A stretch of 64,000 bases of DNA from Ilyonectria destructans (taxonomy: Eukaryota; Ascomycota; Sordariomycetes; Hypocreales; Nectriaceae). Both the position numbers and the translations under genes were made by a program. The notes beneath the pieces are model-generated. The model ran no database searches and was not told the origin of the DNA. It worked only from the letters and a program-made list of their open reading frames with translations. The stretch covers positions 248,001-312,000 of the forward strand of contig JAHEWK010000019.1 in NCBI GenBank assembly GCA_020740775.1, given 5' to 3'. Below, piece after piece: positions 29,270-38,495 of the stretch; positions within the stretch are counted from its first letter, which is position 1; each line of letters opens with the position of its first letter.

Positions 29270-29549
29270 ATATATTAGCTAACATCTCAAGGTCGTTGAC
29301 TGCAGACAATAGGGTCGTTGACTGACCCTGTTGTCTGCAGACAGCAGGGTTGAAGTCAGAAGGGTTGAATTGAAGCTTAAGGCAAAGACCAGTGTGCAAC
29401 AACCTTATTGTTCAGCTACTGTATCTACTGGTGCTGGGTGTAGCACTTACTGTTTATCTCTACTGTTTGAGAATACTGCATGGCTTTGATCTATCTGATG
29501 ATATTGAGTAAAGCTAAAAAAAAAAAAAAAACCAAATATATTAGCTAAC
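29270..29549 (+). mobile_element. SINE-like retroposon with poly-A tail and 14-bp target duplication
   Basis: A 252-bp insert (29284-29535) ends in 16 consecutive A followed by CCA. It is flanked on both sides by the same 14-mer ATATATTAGCTAAC (29270-29283 and 29536-29549). A poly-A end with a long direct repeat is the hallmark of LINE-mediated insertion. Near its 5' end is a strong hairpin with 17-bp arms starting CTGCAGACAA, one wobble, and a 7-nt loop. There is no ORF. A clear pol III box A/B pair was not found, so it may be a SINE or a truncated LINE tail. Confidence 0.65.
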
Positions 29550-29616
29550 GTACTGGATTAAAAATCCCTCCACCTCCCTTCTCCTTACTTAATCATTTAT
29601 TTCTCAACCACAAAAG

Positions 29617-29749
29617 ATGCTACAGTCAAATAACGAGGCAAATATCATTCTTGCGCTTCAAGCCTATCAAAATGACTCAAAACTAAGTCTCCAGCGCGCT
29701 GCAAAATTCTACAAAGTTGGTTATAGTACACTGTGGCGCCGACTATGAC
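29617..29749 (+). pseudogene. N-terminal fragment of a pogo-like transposase
   Basis: Starts at an ATG and reads SNNEANIILALQAYQNDSKL, then SLQRAAKFYKVGYSTLWRRL before a stop. This is the helix-turn-helix (psq-type) DNA-binding region found at the N-terminus of fungal Fot/pogo transposases. The DDE part is not present here; a repeat shared with 62880-63397 follows directly. Confidence 0.65.
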
Positions 29750-30267
29750 AGGCGGTTGGGTACGCTTAGGCTAGCTGGTGGCTAGCAGGGATGCCCACGG
29801 AAGGTCCGGATGAGGTTAAAAGGGAAGGTCAGGGACTGCACAGAGAGACATATCGATTTCACTTCTTCAGAGATTTTTCCTAGGAGTCAGAGAGGCCGCA
29901 AGGGCTCGAGACGGCTAGGGAATCTATTAAATTGTTGCCTTTATTTTTGAGAGATTTATTTGAGTCTATTTTGACTGATACTACCTTCCTTGTCCAACCT
30001 CTATCTTTGTCATCCCTCTGATATCGGGCTGCCGCAGTCTCTATTGAAGCCTTGCCAGCGGAATTTCCTGCGACCAACCCGAGATACTATCTCATGAGAT
30101 GCTTCCCTATCAGGAGACATAAGCCTCAGATCGATCCGACCCCATACGCGTAGTCTGGTGCAGCTTCGGGCTGACCATCCAAGACGCCTGAGCGACGACC
30201 TTCCGTGCATCTCCCCTAGGGTAAGTTAATGAGTTGGGTGTTGTTCCTGTCCCTTTCTGCTGCTAAA
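29750..30267. repeat. Normal-composition copy of a dispersed repeat (mate at 62880-63397)
   Basis: About 515 bp that align colinearly with 62880-63397. This copy keeps its C and G content; the other differs almost only by C-to-T and G-to-A changes. Shared words such as CTCCCCTAGGGTAAGTTAAT near 30211-30230 fix the alignment. It is probably a non-coding or diverged part of the pogo-like element whose N-terminus lies immediately upstream. Confidence 0.75.
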
Positions 30268-31204
30268 GTATCTCTTTATAACAGACTTATTATATTTCTT
30301 ACTATTAAATTGAAAAATAAAATAGCTATCAGTTAGTAGTAACTAATTAGTTTTTATTGATTCTTTTGTTAATAGCTAGTAATCTGTTAACTAATTCGTT
30401 GTCCGTTACTACTAACGAAGTTTTATTCGTTAATATTCAGAGATCTAATTAACGAATTCATTAATATTCAGAGGGGTGATTAACGAATTAGTTACGAATT
30501 CCAACCCTGCCTATACCCCACTCGCAGATATTTATGTATTCATGTCCCACTTCCAGATATGCCTAATGCATGGGTCGGGCCAAGAGTGATTCTAATGTCG
30601 CTCATCTCCCTGCAGAGCTTTAACAGCAGATCTGGCCAACTGGACGTGTACATATGGACGACGACGACGAGCCAGCAGGCGGCAGTGATTGGTGCGGCGA
30701 GTCTGATGCGGAAGCGAGGTTGGGCCATCACACCAAATTTCATTGGACATGGGGCCATTCAGCTCAGTGTTGCTTATGATCGAAACGGAGACCATACTTC
30801 AAACTCAAACTGTCAGTGCGGGTCAATTTTATTCCTTGTCGTAAATGCCAAGGTTTGCTCAGCACGCATTCGCGTACCTCCGTGCAGCAAACAGAATGCA
30901 GCCTTAACGTGATAGCCGTCGAGGATGGCCATCATCAACCCCACAGAGCTCGTAACCGCCGCACTGTACCCAGCATAGAGGTGCCAGGGATGTACCTGTG
31001 ACTCTCCCACAGCCTTTTACTGACACGAGATATGGTTCTTATGAAGGTACTTACCTGCCAGCGGGCCGAACGTCATGCGAGGGTAAGTGCTTGGTTGCCA
31101 TTATCATGCCAGCATGATAAACCGACAACAGTGACCACATACCCACGGCTCGCTTGTCCCGCACCGCGCAGTAAACAGCTTCGCAGCAAGTACAAACACA
31201 GACC
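30268..31204. other. No gene recognised; AT-rich imperfect repeats
   Basis: At about 30430-30495 a unit of roughly 31 bp containing TTAATATTCAGAG and TTAACGAATT occurs twice in near-tandem. Frames at 30559-30912 (plus) and the overlapping minus frames have no family motif I recognise. Confidence 0.45.
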
Positions 31205-31422
31205 TTGCTTACTTGTTATTGATAACAGACCGCTATTCCGGCTATATTTGGGACTATTACCTTAAGACCCGGCATCACAAGTAGCTTGTTGCAGTCTTTA
31301 AGGACTTCCTAGGTCATCTAGCCCGTCAGTATCAGCTGAAGCCCCGAGTCGTTGAGTGCGATAGAGAGATCCTAGGAAAGTCCGAAGACCGGCCCCGGCT
31401 AGTATATCGGTTCTTTACCGGG

Positions 31423-31965
31423 ATGAGCATTATCGTAGAGTCAACAGCTACAGACACAGCTGCCCAGAATGGCGGCGCCGAGCTATCCGGCAAGGTCATC
31501 AAGATCAAGGCAAGAGCCCTACGGTCAGGGGCCCGATTTCCCTCCTTCCTTTGGGTCGAGATCTATCAAACGGCTATTTATCTTTACAACCGGACCCCTA
31601 GGGCAGTCAATAACTGGGATACCCCCTATGCCCGGTTCCACACAGCAATAGCCCAACGGGACGGCCACGGCGAGGAAAGCAAAGTCCCCTATCTAGGTCA
31701 TCTACAGGTCTATAGATCTAAGGCGTTTGCTTTAACCCAAGACGCCCTGAAGAGCAGGAATAAGCAGCAGCGGCTAAATCCCCATACCTGGATCGGCTAC
31801 CTTATGGGATACCAGTCAACAAATATCTATTGGATCTGGAACCCGGCTGCTGGGAAGATTATCTCTACGAGAGATATTATATTTAACGAAGATGACCAAT
31901 GCAACGGAGATATCAATCAGCTATGGGATAATCTATTAAGTATCAGCAGAGAGGAATTAGACTAA
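31423..31965 (+). pseudogene. copia integrase segment
   Basis: The longest open piece of the decayed copia Pol, 180 codons. It carries the end of the integrase catalytic domain (the AAQNGGAE region with the catalytic Glu, then YLYNRTPRA) and the connection towards reverse transcriptase (NPHTWIGYLMGYQSTNIYWIWNP). Stops lie on both sides. Confidence 0.8.
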
Positions 31966-32772
31966 TTGCTAAACCAGATAGAAGAGGTACAATCGGATTA
32001 ATTACCAGGAAAAATAGCTAGCAGACTGACCTCTAGGTGGGATGAATCCCACTATGAGGATTAGAGTGCTATCTACAGTGAGGATCAGGAGGATGTTGCT
32101 GACCTAGGCTCGAGGGATTAGGTCTATAACCTAGACCCTAGGGATCAGATTGATAATATTGATCCTATCCCGTATGTGGATAGATTAGAAAACAGGGATA
32201 TAGGGATAATACCATCAGAGGCTAGGTCTAATTAACCAGCCGGAACTATTAGGCATTCTAGCAATGGGGTTAAGAATAGATATCAGGCCATATATGGGAA
32301 AGAAATTAATACCATTAAAGGCAGTCAATCCAATACCCCTAGCGCTGAAGACACTGGGTACCTGACTCCTGTATCTCTACTGCCAGCTGCACTTCTAGCA
32401 ATAACAATCCAGGATGCCTCGGATCCACCAGGTGGGCTAGATCCTAGGGACCCTAGGGTCTCTAGGGTTGAACGATCTGATATCTGGAAAGCTGCCTTTA
32501 ACGCCGGAAGACTAGCTAGCCCAATAGGCACCCTTGACGGGAAGGTTATTGACAAGGCTAAGCTGCAGCGGCTGTTGAAGAAACCTAGGTCTGTTCATCA
32601 AAGTCAGCTACCCAAGCTGCCGCGGCACCATCGGGATCTAAGGGATCATCCGATGGGAGTCCAATTTAAACAGGCTGAACGAGACCACTTGTACAGTCAT
32701 AAGGAAATGGAGTTATAGATCGAGATAGGTCTAGATGACCCTAGAACCCTAGGGAAACAGACCCTCGATTGT

Positions 32773-33081
32773 ATGTGGGTTTACGTCTATAAGCTTGATA
32801 AGCATAGTCGCTTCATCAAGTGTAAGGCAAGACTAGTTGTTCGAGGAGACCAGCAGCCGAAAGAGCTAGACGAAGAGACCTACGCCGCAACTCTTGCTGG
32901 AAGGTCCTTCCGGACCCTAATAGCAACAGCAGCCCGATTTGACCTGGATCTCATACAATATGACGCAGTCAACGCCTTCGTCAATACCAAGCTAGACCGT
33001 TACATCCTAATGAAAATGCCGCCGGAATATAGATCACCCGGAAAAATCCTATTGATCCAGAAAGCTCTATACGGTCTATAA
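32773..33081 (+). pseudogene. copia reverse transcriptase segment
   Basis: 102 codons with WVYVYKLDKHSRFIKCKARLV, AATLAGRSFRTLIATAA, DAVNAFVN and the KALYGL end typical of copia RT. A stop follows, and the catalytic FYIDDI motif is seen further on at about 33200 beyond more stops. Confidence 0.85.
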
Positions 33082-34204
33082 GAATCCCCTCTCCTTTAGC
33101 AGAAGGAACTTACAGCCACTCTTTAAGACCTAGACTTCAAGCCGGTCCGGTATGAGCCCTGCTGTATAATAAAGGGAGGAATTATTATCTTTTTCTATAT
33201 TGACGATATTGTTTTTGCCTGCCGGAAGGAAAAGAGGCAGAACGTTCAGAGGGCTATTACAGACCTTAAATTATATTATAACCTAACCGGTAGAAATAAT
33301 CTTTAATAGTTCCTAGGGATTGAGGTTATTTAAGACCGAAAGGAAAGACTGATCTAATTATCCCAATCCTTATATCTAGCTAAGATTGCTAATCTTATAG
33401 ATAACCTAGATTAACGGTATAACACCTCAATAAAAAAAGAAGCCCTATATCTATACAAGCAACAGGCCTTAATTCCGTTAATCTAACGATACTAACAGAA
33501 GGTTAAATCGATCCTCTATACAGTTATTATAACCCGGCTAGATACAGTATTTCCAGTCTCTCAGCTAGCTAGATTTAATTCGAACCCAGAACCAAAATAT
33601 CATCGCGCTACTAACTGAGTCCTTCTGTATCTTAAGAAGACCAGCAGTCTAGCCCTTTAATTCAGCTAAGAGGATCTATTTCTGATAGCTAGCAATGATT
33701 CCTATATAGATAACCCTAACCGGAAAAGCTCCCAAGCCTATATTATAAGACTATTTAGAGGAACAATCAGATGGAGAGCCAATAAGCAGGATACAGTTAT
33801 AACATTAATAACTGAGGCTGAGTTACTAGCTCTATCTTAAGCAGCTAGAGAGGCTATATTTATCTTCCGGCTAGTTAAAGAACTAGGGATCCAGCTAGAA
33901 GAGGAAAAAAATCTGTATTTAATATAACAACCTGCAGATAATCCGGCTTATCCACTAAGATATTAATAAGCTGCAAACCAAGCTGCAGCATATTGATATT
34001 TACAATTATTAATTAAGGCAGGAAGCCCAGAGGGATAGAATCCAAATAGACTATATCAGTATAGATAAAATAATTGCTAATAGTCTTATAAAGATCCTTA
34101 CCAGCCCGGCCTTTTAAAGATCAGTCTAGCAGCTAGGTTTAGTTGATATTACAGACCGGCTAGAGCAAAGGAAACTGGAAGAGATAAAGGAAGAAGATCT
34201 AGAG

Positions 34205-34365
34205 TGATGCGTATGTCATGTAGACTATGGGTATCAGAGATGATATAGAAAGTAAGATATCTTGTCTATAGATAAGCTGAGCAGATTGTCTTATATGACG
34301 GCTAACTGCTCAGTAGATGCCTGGCTTGCCAGGCATCCCTAGGATACGGCTAGCTGCACGCATCA
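34205..34365 (+). repeat. copia-family LTR (3' end of the remnant)
   Basis: 161 bp, TGATGCGT...ACGCATCA, with perfect 8-bp inverted ends. The same sequence occurs in reverse orientation at 41580-41740 and 56237-56397. It contains a palindrome with 10-bp arms GATGCCTGGC around a 2-nt centre. Confidence 0.9.
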
Positions 34366-34828
34366 GAGAGGCACTGGAGTTGAAGAGTTTAATAAGGTGG
34401 TAGAGGATGCCCAGCGTGCTAAGAATCTATATGGAGTGATGAGTTCGATTGATGAGCTTGCAGATGAAGCTTAGCTAAGGTTTTTTTATTTTCTGTAAAA
34501 ATTGAAAAGAGAATTACGTGCTCTATTCGGTCGATACCAATGATCTCGTCTTAGTCAACTCACTTATTCAACTGGTCGTCAAGAACGTCAGCGATTATTG
34601 CGGCACGCCATTTAACACTTCTGAGATTCTGAGAAATTTAGCATGTGCACTCGCTGCAGAGGGCGATAATGTCGTCAAATTTACTGGGCTCCTGAGCGGA
34701 GCAACCCGTCCCATTCATCCTACGGGGAATATCTTTTCCTACGCATGTTGTCAAGGGATTAGTGTTCAATTGGGTGTAAATCCTGTATCCGGTAATTGTA
34801 TTGATCGCCAATATATCGTAGCCAGAGT
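34366..34828 (+). other. Unidentified ORF remnants between two LTRs
   Basis: A short frame ending ELADEA (stop about 34473) and a 105-codon frame at 34518-34835 (with YCGTPFNTSEILRNL and SYACCQGISVQLGVN) look protein-like but match no family I can name. The second frame runs into the LTR fragment that follows, so it is probably truncated. Confidence 0.3.
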
Positions 34829-35035
34829 AGATTGAGGCAATCAAGTTGTATTGATAGCAGAGGAGCTAGTGTTTTAGCGATAGCCAGTCGTTCTGGCCAT
34901 ATACTAGGGTAATCGGTCGTGATCACGGGGTGACCACTTGGAACAACTATCTGCCGCTCCGAAGGCTGTGAGAAGCAGGGCTCGTCCCAGGTCCTAGGCA
35001 GGCCACCGCTGGGCTGTAACACGAAGGTCGTAACA
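34829..35035 (-). repeat. Partial gypsy-type LTR related to the chromovirus LTR
   Basis: Shares ATTGAGG-AA-CAAGTTGTATTGATAGC with the 442-bp LTR (its position about 5123-5150) and ends GGTCGTAACA as that LTR does, but is otherwise diverged and lacks one end. Read as a truncated solo LTR in the same orientation. Confidence 0.65.
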
Positions 35036-35109
35036 TCGCCTACTTCTGGACTTATTTAACAACCTCAGGAGCATCTGCGATCTACCTCCCAGATTCCTTG
35101 TTGTAGAGC

Positions 35110-35861
35110 TCACAAAACTGAGCTCAAAAGCCCAGTCTTGATGTCAAACACGAACCCTCGGACCGAATCTTTCAGCTCCTTGCGGAGATAAGGCGACTTT
35201 CGCACAACCTCCATGTCATGTCTCACGCCCTCTTTCATGCTGAAGTCGCAAAACGATTATTATTATGCCATAGTGAAAGATATTGAGGGAGGAGTGGGGC
35301 TGGTAGCGAGGAGTGGAGGGGCAGGGAACGAACTTTGAAAAGATACGGATCGGAAATGCTTCTAATGCTGCAGCAGTAGCATCAGGGAGATTGTCCTTCA
35401 GATACGCATAGACCCCATCCTTTGTCATGTGCGTGACACCACAATCAGTGTGGTGAACGATCACCAGCTCCTTGAACTGGAACTCACTGTCCAGGGTAGC
35501 AACATCGTGGATGCTGATCTCGGCTTGGCCGCCTAGGTTTCGAATCGCGGCAATTTCTGTAGATCCTCAACTCAGTATCATGTGTTAAGGAAGATGCCTG
35601 AAGGAAGAATAAGTGCGAAACTTACCGCCCCTCCTCCCTTGCATGAATTGCTGAGGATCGCAGCGAGGGTCGGCACAGGCAACTGAAGAGATTTTGTTTA
35701 ATCGGAAAGACATTTGGAGCTAATACCGAAGGATACGCACTGACGACGGTAGATGGCGAAGTCCATTCCAGTAACTCTGGCATGTCAGGCCAAGGCTTGT
35801 GTACGGTGGCCGCATAGTTCCTATACACACCGTGAGACAGGCATCTAGGTTTAAAGTCCAT
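35110..35861 (-). CDS. Beta-class carbonic anhydrase, possibly with a frameshifted N-terminus
   Basis: Exons 35861-35741, 35682-35626, 35556-35334 and 35239-35110 join in frame to about 176 residues. The zinc site is complete: ACADPRC (first Cys plus the Asp-Arg dyad) and HHTDCG (His and Cys two residues apart). The end (VRGFVFDIKTGLL) is typical of the family. It would interconvert carbon dioxide and bicarbonate. Upstream at 35949-35870 another frame reads MDRKPANYQPAYRPTVDELL and LLRNKYD, the usual N-terminal helix, but it is out of frame with the rest. Either a small indel has broken the full-length gene, or translation starts at 35861. The intron at 35333-35240 uses a GTTCGT donor and is the weakest junction. 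Confidence 0.72.
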
Positions 35862-35949
35862 GGTTTAAAGAGTCGTACTTGTTGCGCAGGAGCAGCTCAT
35901 CGACCGTCGGACGATACGCTGGCTGGTAGTTGGCGGGCTTGCGATCCAT

Positions 35950-36487
35950 GTTGCCAAAGTTATGATTCAATAGTTCAGAGAGATCTTATGTCTGGCTGTT
36001 GAAGCAGAGGCGTGTCAATGGAATCTCCTGTGGTCACTGCTCTGAAATGGTTTATGTGCATGAGTGCAGAGCCCTCTCACCAGTTGAAGGGACAATGCCT
36101 TTATATATTTGTCACTAAGAACGTGAATTACAATATGTTAACTCCTTCGCGATAGCTGGCGGCTCTTGTTGCCATTCTACGGCACGATCATGGTTGGCTT
36201 GAATGGATTTCTGAACACCCCTCATACAAAAGTCCCGTATCGCAGTTCTTAGCTTCGTTATGTTTAACTCCGGGGGCGGTCGGAAGTTAACTGGTTTCTT
36301 TCATCGCTGGTTAATATCCGCACCATCGGCGAACCAGGGCTGTCGATATTTGCCGCAGAGCCGACCGTCCGAAAGAAACAAAATGTCAAAGACGAGGCGA
36401 ATAGGAAATGGACTGTAGTTACGGCGATAATTTGAGCCCCTTTTTTCGAGTTTCCTGTTCGACCCTTCTCCCACATTTGTCTCAATA
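35950..36487. other. Intergenic, nothing recognised
   Basis: Promoter side of the carbonic anhydrase gene and flank of the MITE. No coding motifs. Confidence 0.45.
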
Positions 36488-36804
36488 CTAAGGGGGGGTC
36501 TCGTCATTTCACTACAGCTCAACCCCCCCATGAGGGACGGGGGTACGTTAACTAGCCAAAAAGTCGGCGACTCACCAAATACCTATAAAATAGGTGTAGT
36601 CTCTAGTGAAATTATGTACTACCCTTAAAAAGAAATTGGTGACTTACTCCAATAAATGCTCTCCAAAAAATGCACTGCCAACACTGAGCTTTTACTGTAG
36701 GCTAATGTACCTAAAATTGGTGAGTCGCCGACTTTTTGGCTACTTAACGTACTCCCATCCCTCACGGGGGGTTGAGCTGTAGCGAAATGACGAGACCCCC
36801 CTAG
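36488..36804. mobile_element. 317-bp MITE with long inverted repeats and TA target
   Basis: Ends begin CTA(A/G)GGGGGGTCTCGTC. Inverted repeats of about 95-100 bp (CTACAGCTCAACCCCCC, GTGAGGGA, AGCCAAAAAGTCGGCGACTC) flank a short unique centre. TA lies immediately outside both ends (36486-36487 and 36805-36806), which is the Tc1/mariner/pogo target duplication. There is no ORF. The ends resemble the left end of the pogo-like element at 17803. Confidence 0.85.
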
Positions 36805-37729
36805 TAGACAAAAGAAAGGAAAAAAAAAGGTCGGATTACACGCCACCCGACCGCTCCACGTCTCTCGCGGTGGGCCGCTCCAGCTCACAACCTCAACAGG
36901 CTCTCTCACATCAGCCCTTCCCCATACAGATGTAAGGCAAAGCCATACCCATGGCTGCTAACCGTCGCGATGAGGTTAAGGGGGCCTGGGAAATTTAGTA
37001 TTAGATCAAATAGAATTCTTCCAAGCAGGACATATGGAAACTGTGGTGACTTACAGTACGTAATCGAATTCTCCAGGGGCGGTATGTAACCCTGGAAAAA
37101 CCACGGTAAATCGCTTTACCCGTTGACATTGTGCCCATATTTCGGACGTATTATACTAAGTTCCGATAATGCTCGGAGGATAACCCCCCCCCCCCCCCCC
37201 CCCCAACTACAGTGTGGCCCCACCTTGCATCCTAGTCATCCCCCTAGATCAGCTAGTGGGCTTCATTCTAAGACTTTCTTAGCAGGTTGATTCCTCATCA
37301 CTCCACAGGATCAGGAGTAATCCATGTCAGCACCTGAAAGGTTAGGGTTGGCTGTCGAATCCAGGTCGCCGGGCTGGCCGAGTTGCGGTTGGCAGAGCTT
37401 TCGATGCATGCCGATGGAGGAGTCTAAACTCCGGCCTTGCTCGACGCCAAATTTTATTGCTAATGCAATGGTGCCGCACTTAATCAGCAACAATTACAAA
37501 GCCGGTGTAGAAAAACGTCTCGGCCGCTATCCGTCATGACATAACTATGACGGGGCCGCCTGTGCGGGCATGAAAGGGAGGGCTGGGTCGTGTAAGCGAT
37601 GGATACTAATATAATGAATGCGTTCCTCCGAATGAATCATTGCAAAATTGCATGATTGTGTGCATATGTCACAAAAATCTTCGGCCCTTTAAAAAAAAGC
37701 CCCCCTCAAACTATTGATTAGACGGTACC
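36805..37729. other. Intergenic with C21 homopolymer
   Basis: An uninterrupted run of 21 C lies at 37184-37204. No coding sequence recognised before the ATG at 37730. Confidence 0.5.
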
Positions 37730-38495
37730 ATGGCGTCGTTAAATCCAACCTCCTTTCCGTCCTTCCCTATCTCAGGGATATGTTTTCCAGACTCACATAT
37801 CATTTCTGCTGCGCTTGACTACACCAAGCAGCACACCACCTCAATCACGGTGAATCACTGCCTGCGCAGTACAGCATTCGCGCTACTCCTACGCAAGAAG
37901 CTGCCGCAGTTCGCCGAGATAGCCGACGAGGTCGACACTGAGATGGTTGTCCTCAGTGGTATCCTGCATGACATGGGCTGGGCCACAACCAAGTCCCTCG
38001 TTTCTAAGGATAAGCGATTTGAGGTCGACGGGGCTAATATCGCCCAGCGACTTCATAATCGCCCACTCTCAGACAGAAGGGGGCTGGGACAAGGGCGGCC
38101 GACGATTGCAAATGGTCTGGGACGCCATCGCGCTGCATGGGGTAACGTCAATCGCGCCGTATAAGGAGCCTGAAGTTGCTCTTGTTCACTTTGGCATCAT
38201 GGCCGATTTCTTTGGGCCGAATTTCCCTGGCGGCGCCGTCTCCGTCGAAGAGTATAAGGAGGTTGTCGCGGCGTTTCCACGTGTCGGGTTCACCGATGCA
38301 CTGGTTCAGACCATGTGTGGATTATGCAGGGACAAGCCGGAGACCACCTTCGACAACGACGTTAAGGAGTTTGGACTTGCCTTTGGGTTTGATGGCAAGG
38401 GTACGGGGAAAGAAGACTTCCGTAGGCAGTTGGAGGGGGTTCATCTTGCAGAGAGGTTCGCGGGTGCGCTGGCTGCATGCGACGAGATTCAGTAG
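37730..38495 (+). pseudogene. HD-domain protein, cyanamide-hydratase-like, one frameshift
   Basis: Starts MASLNPTSFPSFPISGI and carries the HD metal-site pattern: NHCLRS (first His), LSGILHDMGW (His-Asp) and later WDAIALHG. The first frame runs to GANIA near 38044. Continuity of the family then requires a switch to the frame reading DFIIAHSQTEGGWDKGG onwards, ending CDEIQ at 38495. A single extra base near 38042-38050 explains it, and no intron signals are there. Without the shift the protein would be about 250 residues, normal for fungal cyanamide hydratase/Ddi2-like enzymes, which hydrate cyanamide to urea. It could be a true pseudogene or an assembly error. Confidence 0.7.

Larger units (their letters stand above)
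31205..34365 (+). mobile_element. Ty1/copia retrotransposon, 5'-truncated and decayed
   Basis: The plus strand shows a copia Pol in order. The integrase core starts at LLITDRYSGYIWDYYL (about 31215) and runs to the RDIIFNED motif (31880). Reverse transcriptase follows (ARLVVRGDQQ, QYDAVNAFVN at about 32960, FYIDDIVFA at about 33200), then RNase H-like sequence around 33700-33850. Many TAA/TAG stops break the frame. A 161-bp LTR at 34205-34365 closes it. Gag, protease and the 5' LTR are missing. The solo LTRs at 41580 and 56237 belong to the same family. Confidence 0.85.

Noticed and set aside
37947..38164. Two overlapping genes in the HD-domain locus
   Set aside because: The two frames carry the two halves of one HD-domain protein, so a single frameshifted gene is simpler.
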